NCBI GenBank assembly: GCA_900752305.1
Contig: CAADUV010000204.1
Location: 1-14,193 of the forward strand
DNA length: 14,193 nt
Direction of reading: 5' to 3'
DNA from: an uncultured Oscillospiraceae bacterium
GTDB lineage: Bacteria > Bacillota > Clostridia > Oscillospirales > Oscillospiraceae
Of the stretch, positions 1 to 5,641 are shown in pieces. The notes under the pieces are model-generated. The model ran no database searches. It saw only the letters and a program-made list of their open reading frames with translations, and had not been told where the DNA came from. Numbering within the stretch: the first letter of the stretch is position 1; each line of letters starts with the position of its first letter. The position numbers and the translations under genes were made by a program.

Positions 1-86
1 GGGGAGCCGCCGCCACAGGCGGCCAGGGAGAGGGTCATAGCGGTGCCGAGCAGGCCGGCCAGCAGTTTCTTGGTGATGGATTTCAT
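1..86 (-). CDS. Substrate-binding lipoprotein, N-terminal part only (probable tryptophan ABC transporter TrpX-like)
   Basis: Only the first 28 codons lie in the window; the gene runs off the left edge. They read MKSITKKLLAGLLGTAMTLS and then LAACGGGS, a textbook lipoprotein signal peptide: basic N-terminus, hydrophobic core, lipobox LAAC with Cys24 as the lipidation site, and a Gly/Ser linker. An AGGAGG ribosome binding site sits at 95-100, eight bases before the ATG. The mature domain is not visible. Function is inferred from the leader: a T-box with a probable Trp specifier just upstream, and T-box(Trp) control of trpXYZ-type ABC transporters is known in Firmicutes. The lipoprotein N-terminus is clear; the tryptophan assignment is an inference and another amino-acid binding protein remains possible. 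Confidence 0.8.
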   Translation of the reverse strand, partial: MKSITKKLLAGLLGTAMTLSLAACGGGS

Positions 87-179
87 GATGTGTTCCTCCT
101 TGTTCAAATGATCGAGATTCAGGTTTTGAGTCACCGAACGTAGTTTTGTTTTCATGAGTGGATGGGCGAAAAAGGGAAC

Positions 180-221
180 AAAAAAGCAGCCCCTCGTCCT
201 GTTCTTTAGGACAAGAGCTGC
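180..221 (-). terminator. T-box intrinsic terminator
   Basis: On the minus strand, arms starting GCAGCTCTTGTCCT and ending AGGACGAGGGGCTGC pair with one bulged G and some G-U pairs. The loop is AAAGAAC, and six T residues follow (180-185). The 5' arm lies just after the T-box core, so it is mutually exclusive with the antiterminator, as expected for transcriptional T-box control. Confidence 0.9.
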
Positions 222-471
222 GCTCCTGCGGTGCCACCCAAATTGACATAATGATATGTCCGCTCATTTTCTCACAGGCGCCTTGCATGACCTGTGCCCA
301 ATGGATAACGGGACGGGTACCCGTCGAGCCCTACTGCGGATCGTTCCGGTTCAGGCCGCCCTCGAAAGCCCATTCACCTGCCAGCAACTGCCGCATTTCC
401 ACCATCAGCGGCTCTCTAAAAGCTCCCGTTTGCCAGGCTACTTCTCTTTCTCCTCGGTTTCTCGTGTTGAT
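180..471 (-). promoter_or_regulatory. T-box riboswitch leader, probable tRNA-Trp specifier
   Basis: Read on the minus strand, the leader has the conserved T-box landmarks in order. Stem I carries GAGAAGTAG and AGAGAGCCGC elements, then a specifier-loop stretch GAATGGGCTTTCGAG. Next come a GCAGTAGGGCTCGACGGG segment and CCGTTA, and finally the antiterminator core TGGGTGGCACCGCA (227-240), directly before a rho-independent terminator. In the usual GAA-NNN-purine context the specifier triplet is TGG (370-372), i.e. Trp. A frame shifted by one base (AAT or ATG) is less consistent with the consensus but not excluded by eye. Uncharged tRNA would pair with the specifier and the T-box bulge, favour the antiterminator and switch on the downstream lipoprotein gene. 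Confidence 0.92.
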
Positions 472-477
472 AGTGTC

Positions 478-506
478 ATTATAGGCGCTTGCCAGCGGTT
501 TGTCAA
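478..506 (-). promoter_or_regulatory. Sigma-A promoter of the T-box/lipoprotein unit
   Basis: Minus strand: consensus -35 TTGACA (501-506), 17-bp spacer, consensus -10 TATAAT (478-483). Transcription would start near 471, just upstream of the T-box Stem I. A perfect-consensus promoter fits a unit controlled by attenuation and not by initiation. Confidence 0.92.
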
Positions 507-562
507 CTGCTTTTTTCACAAAAACAAATGAATGATTCCACGAGAACTATTGCAAAACATAG

Positions 563-591
563 TTGCGGCGCTTGCCTACCTATGTTACAAT
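563..591 (+). promoter_or_regulatory. Promoter of asnA
   Basis: Plus strand: -35 TTGCGG (563-568), 17-bp spacer, -10 TACAAT (586-591). The start site would be near 598, giving a leader of about 40 nt before the asnA ATG. The spacer contains most of GGCGCTTGCC, a 10-mer also present in the spacer of the divergent T-box promoter. Confidence 0.75.
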
Positions 592-639
592 CACACTGTG
601 TGCTTTGCGTGCGCCCAATGTTAGGAGGATTGAGAGACG

Positions 640-1653
640 ATGAATACGGTATATATCCCCGAGGGCTACCGCCCTTGTTTGAATTCCTATGACACCCAGC
701 TGGCCATTGGCATGACCAAGCGTCTGTTCGCCGACGTGCTGGCCGGCGAGCTGAATCTCCGCCGTGTGTCCGCACCCTTGTTTGTGGAAGCGTCCACTGG
801 CTTGAACGACGACCTGAACGGCGTGGAACGCCCCGTCAGCTTCAGCATCAAAGCCACCGGCACCCAGGCTCAGGTGGTTCACTCCCTGGCCAAGTGGAAG
901 CGTCAGGCGCTGAAACGCTATGATTTCCATGTGGGCAATGGCTTATACACCGACATGAACGCCATCCGCCGGGATGAGGACATGGACAACCTCCACTCCA
1001 TCTACGTGGACCAGTGGGACTGGGAGAAGGTCATCAACGTGGAAGACCGGACGGTGGACTACCTGAAGGAGACGGTGAAAAAGATCGTGTTCGCCATCTG
1101 CTCCACAGAAAAGACCCTCCACAGCATGTATCCCACTCTGAACCGGATTCCCTTGACTGAGCCGGAGATCACCTTCCTCACCACCCAGGAGCTGGAGGAT
1201 CTGTACCCCGACTTGACCCCCAAGGAACGGGAGAACGCCTTCGTGAAGGAGCATCACACCGTGTTCCTGATGCAGATCGGCGGCAAGCTGAAATCCGGCA
1301 AGCCCCACGACGGCAGAGCGCCGGACTACGATGACTGGGATCTGAACGGCGACCTGCTGTTCTGGAACCACACCCTCCAGCAGGCCTATGAGATCTCCTC
1401 TATGGGCATCCGCGTCAGCCCCGAATCCCTGGATCGCCAGCTGACCCTAGCTGGCTGCGATGACCGCCGGGAACTGCCCTTCCACAAGGAACTGCTCAAC
1501 GGCCAGCTCCCCTACACCATCGGCGGCGGCATCGGCCAGAGCCGTCTGTGTATGCTCCTCCTGGGCAGCGCCCACATCGGCGAAGTCCAGTGCAGCGTCT
1601 GGGACGAAGAGACCAAGCGCGCTTGTGAGGAAGCGGGGATTCCTCTGCTGTAA
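640..1653 (+). CDS. asnA: Aspartate--ammonia ligase (asparagine synthetase A)
   Basis: AsnA makes asparagine from aspartate, ammonia and ATP (releasing AMP and PPi) in the cytoplasm; its fold is that of a class II aminoacyl-tRNA synthetase. The 337-aa length matches the family (E. coli AsnA is 330 aa). Characteristic stretches are [67 protein letters not shown]-like [10 protein letters not shown], and [16 protein letters not shown] near the C-terminus, which holds the class II motif 3 Arg. AGGAGG at 623-628 fixes the ATG at 640. It is monocistronic, with its own promoter and terminator, divergent from the T-box unit. No T-box precedes it on the plus strand. Confidence 0.97.
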   Translation: MNTVYIPEGYRPCLNSYDTQLAIGMTKRLFADVLAGELNLRRVSAPLFVEASTGLNDDLNGVERPVSFSIKATGTQAQVVHSLAKWKRQALKRYDFHVGNGLYTDMNAIRRDEDMDNLHSIYVDQWDWEKVINVEDRTVDYLKETVKKIVFAICSTEKTLHSMYPTLNRIPLTEPEITFLTTQELEDLYPDLTPKERENAFVKEHHTVFLMQIGGKLKSGKPHDGRAPDYDDWDLNGDLLFWNHTLQQAYEISSMGIRVSPESLDRQLTLAGCDDRRELPFHKELLNGQLPYTIGGGIGQSRLCMLLLGSAHIGEVQCSVWDEETKRACEEAGIPLL

Positions 1654-1667
1654 TCCATCCAAATACC

Positions 1668-1703
1668 AACGACCTCCATCCTATCAGATGGAGGTCGTTT
1701 TCT
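1668..1703 (+). terminator. Intrinsic terminator of asnA
   Basis: Arms AACGACCTCCATC (1668-1680) and GATGGAGGTCGTT (1687-1699) are perfectly complementary around a 6-nt loop, and the run TTTTCTT follows. It lies 14 bp after the asnA stop codon. Confidence 0.93.
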
Positions 1704-1717
1704 TGGCGCTTTAGCAT

Positions 1718-1749
1718 GAAAAAAGCTGGTACCTTACCGATACCAGCTT
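1718..1749 (-). terminator. Intrinsic terminator after the tRNA-Gly remnant
   Basis: Minus strand: AAGCTGGTA (rc of 1741-1749) pairs with TACCAGCTT (rc of 1723-1731), followed by a T-run from the A-tract at 1719-1724. It starts 7 nt beyond the CCA of the tRNA remnant, the same layout as the intact tRNA and its terminator. This suggests the remnant once was a transcription unit of its own, or arose from duplication of tRNA plus terminator. Confidence 0.88.
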
Positions 1750-1755
1750 CTGATT

Positions 1756-1787
1756 TGGAGCGGAAGACGAGGCTCGAACCCGCTACC
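1756..1787 (-). pseudogene. 3' fragment of a tRNA-Gly gene
   Basis: Minus strand, 32 nt that match the 3' end of the intact tRNA-Gly at 1936-2011 in 31 of 32 positions: the T arm with GTTCGAGCC, the 3' acceptor strand CTTCCGC, and TCCA. The single difference turns a T-stem A into G, which still allows a G-U pair. No matching 5' acceptor, D arm or anticodon arm lies upstream; a perfect palindrome stands there instead. It is therefore a truncated copy and not a functional tRNA. Origin could be a broken tandem duplication or a recombination scar. Confidence 0.85.
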
Positions 1788-1791
1788 CTCA

Positions 1792-1817
1792 TCCCGGAAA
1801 AGCGCGCTTTTCCGGGA
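1792..1817. repeat. 26-bp perfect palindrome
   Basis: The two 13-nt halves, TCCCGGAAAAGCG and CGCTTTTCCGGGA, are exact reverse complements with no spacer. It begins 4 bp from the tRNA-Gly remnant, exactly where the missing 5' two-thirds of that tRNA should be. A further partial copy of the motif, GCCCGGGA, follows. It lacks a clear T-run, so it is not an obvious terminator. Its role is unknown. Confidence 0.9.
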
Positions 1818-1839
1818 GCCCGGGAACCTCTTGATTGCA

Positions 1840-1864
1840 AAAATCCGGTCTACAACCGGATTTT
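1840..1864. repeat. Inverted repeat between tRNA-Gly and its remnant
   Basis: Arms AAAATCCGGT (1840-1849) and ACCGGATTTT (1855-1864) are perfectly complementary with a 5-nt loop (CTACA). On the minus strand the second arm is followed by further T residues (TTTTTGC), so it could act as a weak terminator on that strand. Confidence 0.8.
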
Positions 1865-1865
1865 G

Positions 1866-1882
1866 GGTGGAGGCAGCGAGTT
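1866..1882 (+). repeat. Inverted 17-nt fragment of tRNA-Gly
   Basis: Plus strand GGTGGAGGCAGCGAGTT matches 16 of 17 bases of the anticodon-stem/variable/T-arm part of the intact tRNA-Gly, which lies on the opposite strand. It is therefore a short inverted copy inside the same 150-bp block that holds the direct 3' remnant. It could be a chance or recombination product; the closeness to the source gene makes chance unlikely. Confidence 0.65.
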
Positions 1883-1897
1883 TAGGTGATAGGACAA

Positions 1898-1929
1898 ATA
1901 AAAACCGGTATCAAAAGCGATACCGGTTT
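1898..1929 (-). terminator. Intrinsic terminator of tRNA-Gly
   Basis: Minus strand: AAACCGGTATC (rc of 1919-1929) pairs with GATACCGGTTT (rc of 1902-1912) around a CGCTTTT-type loop region, followed by TTTATTTG. It starts 7 nt past the tRNA CCA end. Confidence 0.9.
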
Positions 1930-1935
1930 CTAAAC

Positions 1936-2011
1936 TGGAGCGGAAGACGAGGCTCGAACTCGCTACCTCCACCTTGGCAAGGTGGCGCTCTACCAGATGA
2001 GCTACTCCCGC
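1936..2011 (-). tRNA. tRNA-Gly (anticodon GCC)
   Basis: A 76-nt tRNA with CCA encoded. The acceptor strands are GCGGGAG and CTTCCGC (one G-U pair), followed by discriminator T and CCA. The D arm contains AGCTCATCTGGTAGAGC. The anticodon arm is CCACC-TTGCCAA-GGTGG, giving anticodon GCC, which reads GGC and GGU. The T arm is GCGAG-TTCGAGC-CTCGT. It has its own promoter and terminator, and a truncated 3' copy lies about 150 bp downstream on the same strand. Confidence 0.96.
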
Positions 2012-2023
2012 GGAACGTGTTTT

Positions 2024-2051
2024 ATTATACCACGCAGGCGGGAAAAGTCAA
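2024..2051 (-). promoter_or_regulatory. Promoter of tRNA-Gly
   Basis: Minus strand: -35 TTGACT (2046-2051), 16-bp spacer, perfect -10 TATAAT (2024-2029). The start would fall about 6 nt before the mature tRNA 5' end, typical of a stable-RNA promoter. It lies in the gap after the lipoprotein gene. Confidence 0.85.
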
Positions 2052-2089
2052 GCCCTTTTTTCGTCTTTTTTCACTTTTTTGAAAACAGG

Positions 2090-3196
2090 CTAAAACACCG
2101 TGTTCCGTGCCGCAATGGCCGCCTCCAAGGTACAGGCTGGGTAGTCCTCCTGAGACCACGCATAGCCCTGCTCGGTCAGCTCTTCGTCGCTGCGGAGGAA
2201 GCGATACTTCCCCTCCCCGGCAGTCACATCCAGGTGCCAGCTCTGGTCATCGATGGTCACCAAGTTCCAACAGTGGTCTTGGTTCCCGTGCTGACCACGC
2301 ACCACCTGGCATTCGATGCCCACCCGGTCGCAGAGCAGCTCATAGGCCATGGCGATGCCCTCGCTGCTGGCCTTCCCTTCCACCAAGGCGCTGGACACGC
2401 TGTCCGAACCGTCCTTCTGCCAGCTCACGTAGCCCAGCAGGCTGTTGTACAGCGTCCAAACCTGGGTCAGCGGTTCCCCGTTGACCTCCGCCGTCAGCTT
2501 ATCCGCCATATCCGAGACCGCCGCGGCACTCCCCAACAACTCCTGCTGCGCCATCGGCCATTCCAAATCTAACTCGATGACCCGTGCCGCCCCATGGTTG
2601 GGATACAGGTGGACAGTCAGCTCCGGCTTGGCCACAGCGGCCTGGGGAGTGTCATAAAAGACGTCCCAAAACTCCTGGCGCACCGACTCTTCCGACTGGT
2701 AATAGCTGTCGCTCTTCAACACCAGGCGGTTTTGGAACTGCTCCAAGGTCTTGGCGGTCTTCTCTCGGAAGTCCCCCTTACCGGTCAGGGTCTGGATGGC
2801 AGCGATCTGCTCCATGGAGCGCCGATATTGATAGGTAAAGACACATTCATAATAAGAGACGATGCGAGTGTACTGACACTGGACGTCCTGCAACGCGTAA
2901 GACCCCAACGGGTCGTCCTGCAAAAGCGCCTCGCAGGCACGATCCACCGCCTTCTGAATGTCCCCGGTGTACTGATACAGCCGAACCGTGCCGCTGGGCA
3001 CCCCCATGGATACAAAATACTGGGCACCTCCCACCAGCTCCGCATAGCTCTCCGCCCGCAGGGTGGTGGCGTCATCATTTTCCGCCGTCTGCTCCTGATG
3101 CTGGCTGATCTGGACGTATTCCCGTTCCAGCAGGCCGCAGCCGGTACAGGCGAGCAACAGCCCACCGGCCAGCAGGATGGAAATCGCTTTGTGCAT
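2090..3196 (-). CDS. Lipoprotein with transglutaminase-like domain lacking the catalytic Cys
   Basis: 368 aa. The N-terminal signal ILLAGGLLLACTGCG makes it a likely lipoprotein (Cys17 or Cys20). Residues about 45-190 have no family I can name. Residues about 245-340 resemble the transglutaminase-like (TgpA/cysteine-protease fold) domain: EGKASSEGIAMAYELLCDRVGI, then the His motif DHCWNLV (His308) and the Asp motif WHLDVTAG (Asp323). In active members the first motif reads G-x-x-C-x-G-x-A; here Ser278 occupies the Cys position, so the classical Cys-His-Asp triad is Ser-His-Asp and the domain may be binding-only. It starts 19 bp after the parC stop with a GAGGAGG site, so it is probably co-transcribed with parE/parC. 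Its true role is unknown. Confidence 0.85.
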   Translation of the reverse strand: MHKAISILLAGGLLLACTGCGLLEREYVQISQHQEQTAENDDATTLRAESYAELVGGAQYFVSMGVPSGTVRLYQYTGDIQKAVDRACEALLQDDPLGSYALQDVQCQYTRIVSYYECVFTYQYRRSMEQIAAIQTLTGKGDFREKTAKTLEQFQNRLVLKSDSYYQSEESVRQEFWDVFYDTPQAAVAKPELTVHLYPNHGAARVIELDLEWPMAQQELLGSAAAVSDMADKLTAEVNGEPLTQVWTLYNSLLGYVSWQKDGSDSVSSALVEGKASSEGIAMAYELLCDRVGIECQVVRGQHGNQDHCWNLVTIDDQSWHLDVTAGEGKYRFLRSDEELTEQGYAWSQEDYPACTLEAAIAARNTVF

Positions 3197-3215
3197 GAGC
3201 TGTCCTCCTCTCCCG

Positions 3216-5456
3216 TTACTCTAACGTCAGCTGCACCTCGCCCCGGTCCTCCGGTTTCAGCAGCGCTCCCGCCGACGGCAGGGTACGCCCCCGATAGCGG
3301 GCTTTGTTGACGATGGTGGTATCCTCCAGCAGCACCGCATAATCCAGCGCCCACTTGGGTTTCAGGGTCAGCACTGCCACGCCCTGGGTGGTGCGGGTGC
3401 TCTTGGCGGCCAGCATTTCTGTGTTCACGATGAGCGCACGTCCCTCGGTGGAGAACACGGCAATCTCCCCTTCGCCCCGCAGGTGCAGGACGGTTTTCAG
3501 GGGGGTTTTGTCGCTGTACGCACCGGTGAGCTTTTTCCGGCGGGTGACGGTCTGATATTTGTTCAAGGGGATGCGGGCCGCCTTGCCATTCTCAAAGAAG
3601 AAGAACAGGTCGCCGCTGTAGTCGCCGGGCAGACAAGCCCACAGGATGTTCTCCCCCGGTTCCATGGCCAACTTGGAGGGCAGATATTCTCCCAACAAGC
3701 TGGCCTTGCCGTCCGGGCAGTCGGAGAGCCACAGCTTATAGCACTGCTGCCGGTCGGTGAACACCATCAGTTCATCCCGGTTATTGGCCTCCCACTGCAT
3801 AAACCCGGCGTCTCCCTCCTTGTACTTCTGCTCCCCAGACATCCGCAGGGACTGAGGGGTGATCTTTTTCAGATACCCTTCCTGGGATAGGAACAGATGG
3901 ACGGGGTAATCGGGCGTTTCCAAATCCAGTTCCAAGTCCGGCACGTCCTCCTCGCAGACGATCTCGGTTAGGCGGGGCTGGGCGTACCGCTTGCGCACAT
4001 CCTTCAGCTCGGCGATGATGACCCGCTTGATGCGGGCGGGCTTGGCGATCAAATCCGCCAGGTCGTCAATCTCCTCCTGGAGCTTGTCCACCTCCTGGGT
4101 GCGTTTCAGGATGTACTCTTTGTTGATGTTCCGCAGGCGGATGTTGGCCACATACTCCGCCTGAATCTGGTCAATGCCGAAGCCGATCATCAGGTTGGGG
4201 ATGACTTCCGCATCCAGTTCCGTCTCTCGGATAATTTTGATGGCCTTGTCAATGTCCAGCAGAATCTTCCGCAGGCCCAACAGCAGGTGGAGCTTGTCCT
4301 CCTTCTGCTTCTTATCATAGGTGGCACGCCGACGAACAGACTCCATCCGCCACTGGCTCCACTCGTCCAGAATCTGCCCCACTCCCATGACCTTGGGCAC
4401 GCCGCCGATGAGGATGTTGAAGTTGCAGGACACACTGTCCTGGAAGGGAGTCAGCTTGGCCAGCTTGGCCATGACCTTTTCCGGATCTGCCCCGCGTTTC
4501 AGGTCGATGGCCAGTTTCAGGCCGGACAGGTCGGTTTCATCCCGCATATCAGCGATCTCTTTCAGCTTGCCCGTCTTGACCAGCTCCGTGACCTTGTCCA
4601 TGATGGCTTCCACGGTGGTGGAATAGGGGATCTCAAAAATTTCAATCAGGTGTTCTTCCTTCACATAGCGCCACTTGCCCCGCACTTTTAAGCTCCCTCG
4701 GCCGGTCTGGTACACCGTCTCCAGCGCCTTCCGGTCATAGAGCAGCTGACCGCCAGTGGGGAAATCAGGGCCTTTCAGGGTCTCCATCAGGTCGGCGTCA
4801 TGGTTTTTCAGCCGTGCGATGGCGGCATCGCATACCTCCGCCAGGTTGAACCCGCAGAGGCTGGAAGCCATGCCCACGGCGATGCCCTGGTTGGCGGAGA
4901 CGAGGACGTTGGGGAAGGTAGTGGGCAGCAGGGTGGGCTCCTGCATGGAGCCATCGTAGTTGTCCACAAAATCCACCGTGTCTTTGTCGATGTCCCGGAA
5001 GAACTCGGCACAGATGTCGCTGAGCCGCACCTCGGTGTAACGGCTGGCGGCAGACGCCATATCCCGGCTGAACGCCTTGCCGAAGTTGCCCTTGGAATCC
5101 ACTGGCGGGTGGAGGAGGGCGCCATAGCCGCGGCTGAGCCGCACCATAGTGTCGTAGATGGCGGCGTCGCCGTGGGGGTTGAGCTTCATGGTGGCGCCCA
5201 CTACGTTGGCGCTTTTGGTGCGCTTGCCCCCCAGGAGCTTCATCTGGTACATGGTGTACAGGAGCTTCCGGTGACTGGGCTTGAAGCCGTCGATCTCCGG
5301 GATAGCTCGACTGATGATGACGCTCATGGCGTAGGGCATATAGTTGATCTCCAAGGTCTGGGTGATGGGCTGTTCCAGCACCTCCGCATGGAGTCCTTTG
5401 ACGTTTGGGTTGTCCGTTTTGGGACGGTCTGCTTTGGTTTTCTTCTTGTTTGCCAT
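3216..5456 (-). CDS. parC: Type IIA DNA topoisomerase subunit A (ParC/GyrA-like)
   Basis: 746 aa, the DNA breakage-reunion subunit that pairs with the ParE next to it to change DNA topology and unlink chromosomes. The N-terminal domain (about 35-480) has the winged-helix/tower order: EINYMPYAMSVIISRAIP, DGFKPSHRKLLYTMY, PHGDAAIYDTMVRLS, and the active-site segment AASRYTEVRL with catalytic Tyr140. A coiled-coil region (about 400-480) and a beta-pinwheel C-terminal domain follow. No clear GyrA box (QRRGGKG-type) is seen; TRRKKLTGAYSDKTPL stands at a comparable place, which favours a topoisomerase IV-like role over gyrase. The longer frame starts at 5495, but GGAGAAAAGG precedes the ATG at 5456 while the upstream ATG lies in a hairpin without a ribosome site. 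Residue 98, equivalent to E. coli GyrA Ser83, is Ala. Confidence 0.93.
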   Translation of the reverse strand: MANKKKTKADRPKTDNPNVKGLHAEVLEQPITQTLEINYMPYAMSVIISRAIPEIDGFKPSHRKLLYTMYQMKLLGGKRTKSANVVGATMKLNPHGDAAIYDTMVRLSRGYGALLHPPVDSKGNFGKAFSRDMASAASRYTEVRLSDICAEFFRDIDKDTVDFVDNYDGSMQEPTLLPTTFPNVLVSANQGIAVGMASSLCGFNLAEVCDAAIARLKNHDADLMETLKGPDFPTGGQLLYDRKALETVYQTGRGSLKVRGKWRYVKEEHLIEIFEIPYSTTVEAIMDKVTELVKTGKLKEIADMRDETDLSGLKLAIDLKRGADPEKVMAKLAKLTPFQDSVSCNFNILIGGVPKVMGVGQILDEWSQWRMESVRRRATYDKKQKEDKLHLLLGLRKILLDIDKAIKIIRETELDAEVIPNLMIGFGIDQIQAEYVANIRLRNINKEYILKRTQEVDKLQEEIDDLADLIAKPARIKRVIIAELKDVRKRYAQPRLTEIVCEEDVPDLELDLETPDYPVHLFLSQEGYLKKITPQSLRMSGEQKYKEGDAGFMQWEANNRDELMVFTDRQQCYKLWLSDCPDGKASLLGEYLPSKLAMEPGENILWACLPGDYSGDLFFFFENGKAARIPLNKYQTVTRRKKLTGAYSDKTPLKTVLHLRGEGEIAVFSTEGRALIVNTEMLAAKSTRTTQGVAVLTLKPKWALDYAVLLEDTTIVNKARYRGRTLPSAGALLKPEDRGEVQLTLE

Positions 5457-5477
5457 TCGTTTTCCTTTTCTCCAATT

Positions 5478-5630
5478 CCAACGAAATGAAATCATTTCGT
5501 TGGGTCATACAGACTGGTGCATGCACTCGCTCCGCTCGCACACTTACCAGTCTGAGCAGTATTTTTTTCGACGTACACGCCGCCGAAAAAAATAAATTTC
5601 ATTGGATTCTGTCCTCCGAGAGGACAGAAT
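5478..5630. repeat. Cluster of four inverted repeats in the parE-parC gap
   Basis: Four unrelated hairpins lie head to tail. First: CCAACGAAATGA (5478-5489) with TCATTTCGTTGG (5492-5503), 12-bp arms and a 2-nt loop. Second: CAGACTGGT (5510-5518) with ACCAGTCTG (5546-5554), whose loop holds CTCGCTCCGCTCG. Third: TATTTTTTTCG (5560-5570) with CGAAAAAAATA (5584-5594). Fourth: ATTCTGTCCTC (5606-5616) with GAGGACAGAAT (5620-5630). AAATTTCATTGG at 5595-5606 is also a degenerate partner of the first arm, so the block has outer inverted ends. The block occupies nearly the whole gap and would form structured mRNA between the two cistrons. No coding sequence is seen in it. Confidence 0.88.
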
Positions 5631-5641
5631 ATTACACTTTT

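Noticed and set aside
331..519. 62-codon frame inside the T-box leader on the minus strand
   Set aside because: It begins upstream of the -10 element, so its start would not be transcribed, and its sequence is the conserved T-box structure and not coding.
1756..1882. A complete second tRNA
   Set aside because: No 5' acceptor strand complementary to CTTCCGC and no D or anticodon arm are found; the palindrome cannot serve as a normal anticodon arm.
5457..5495. 13-residue extension of ParC from the ATG at 5495
   Set aside because: That ATG sits in the 12-bp-arm hairpin without a ribosome site, whereas GGAGAAAAGG precedes the ATG at 5456.
5478..5630. CRISPR array or insertion sequence in the parE-parC gap
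   Set aside because: The four hairpins have different sequences with no repeated unit and regular spacer, and there is no transposase gene or target-site duplication that I can see.
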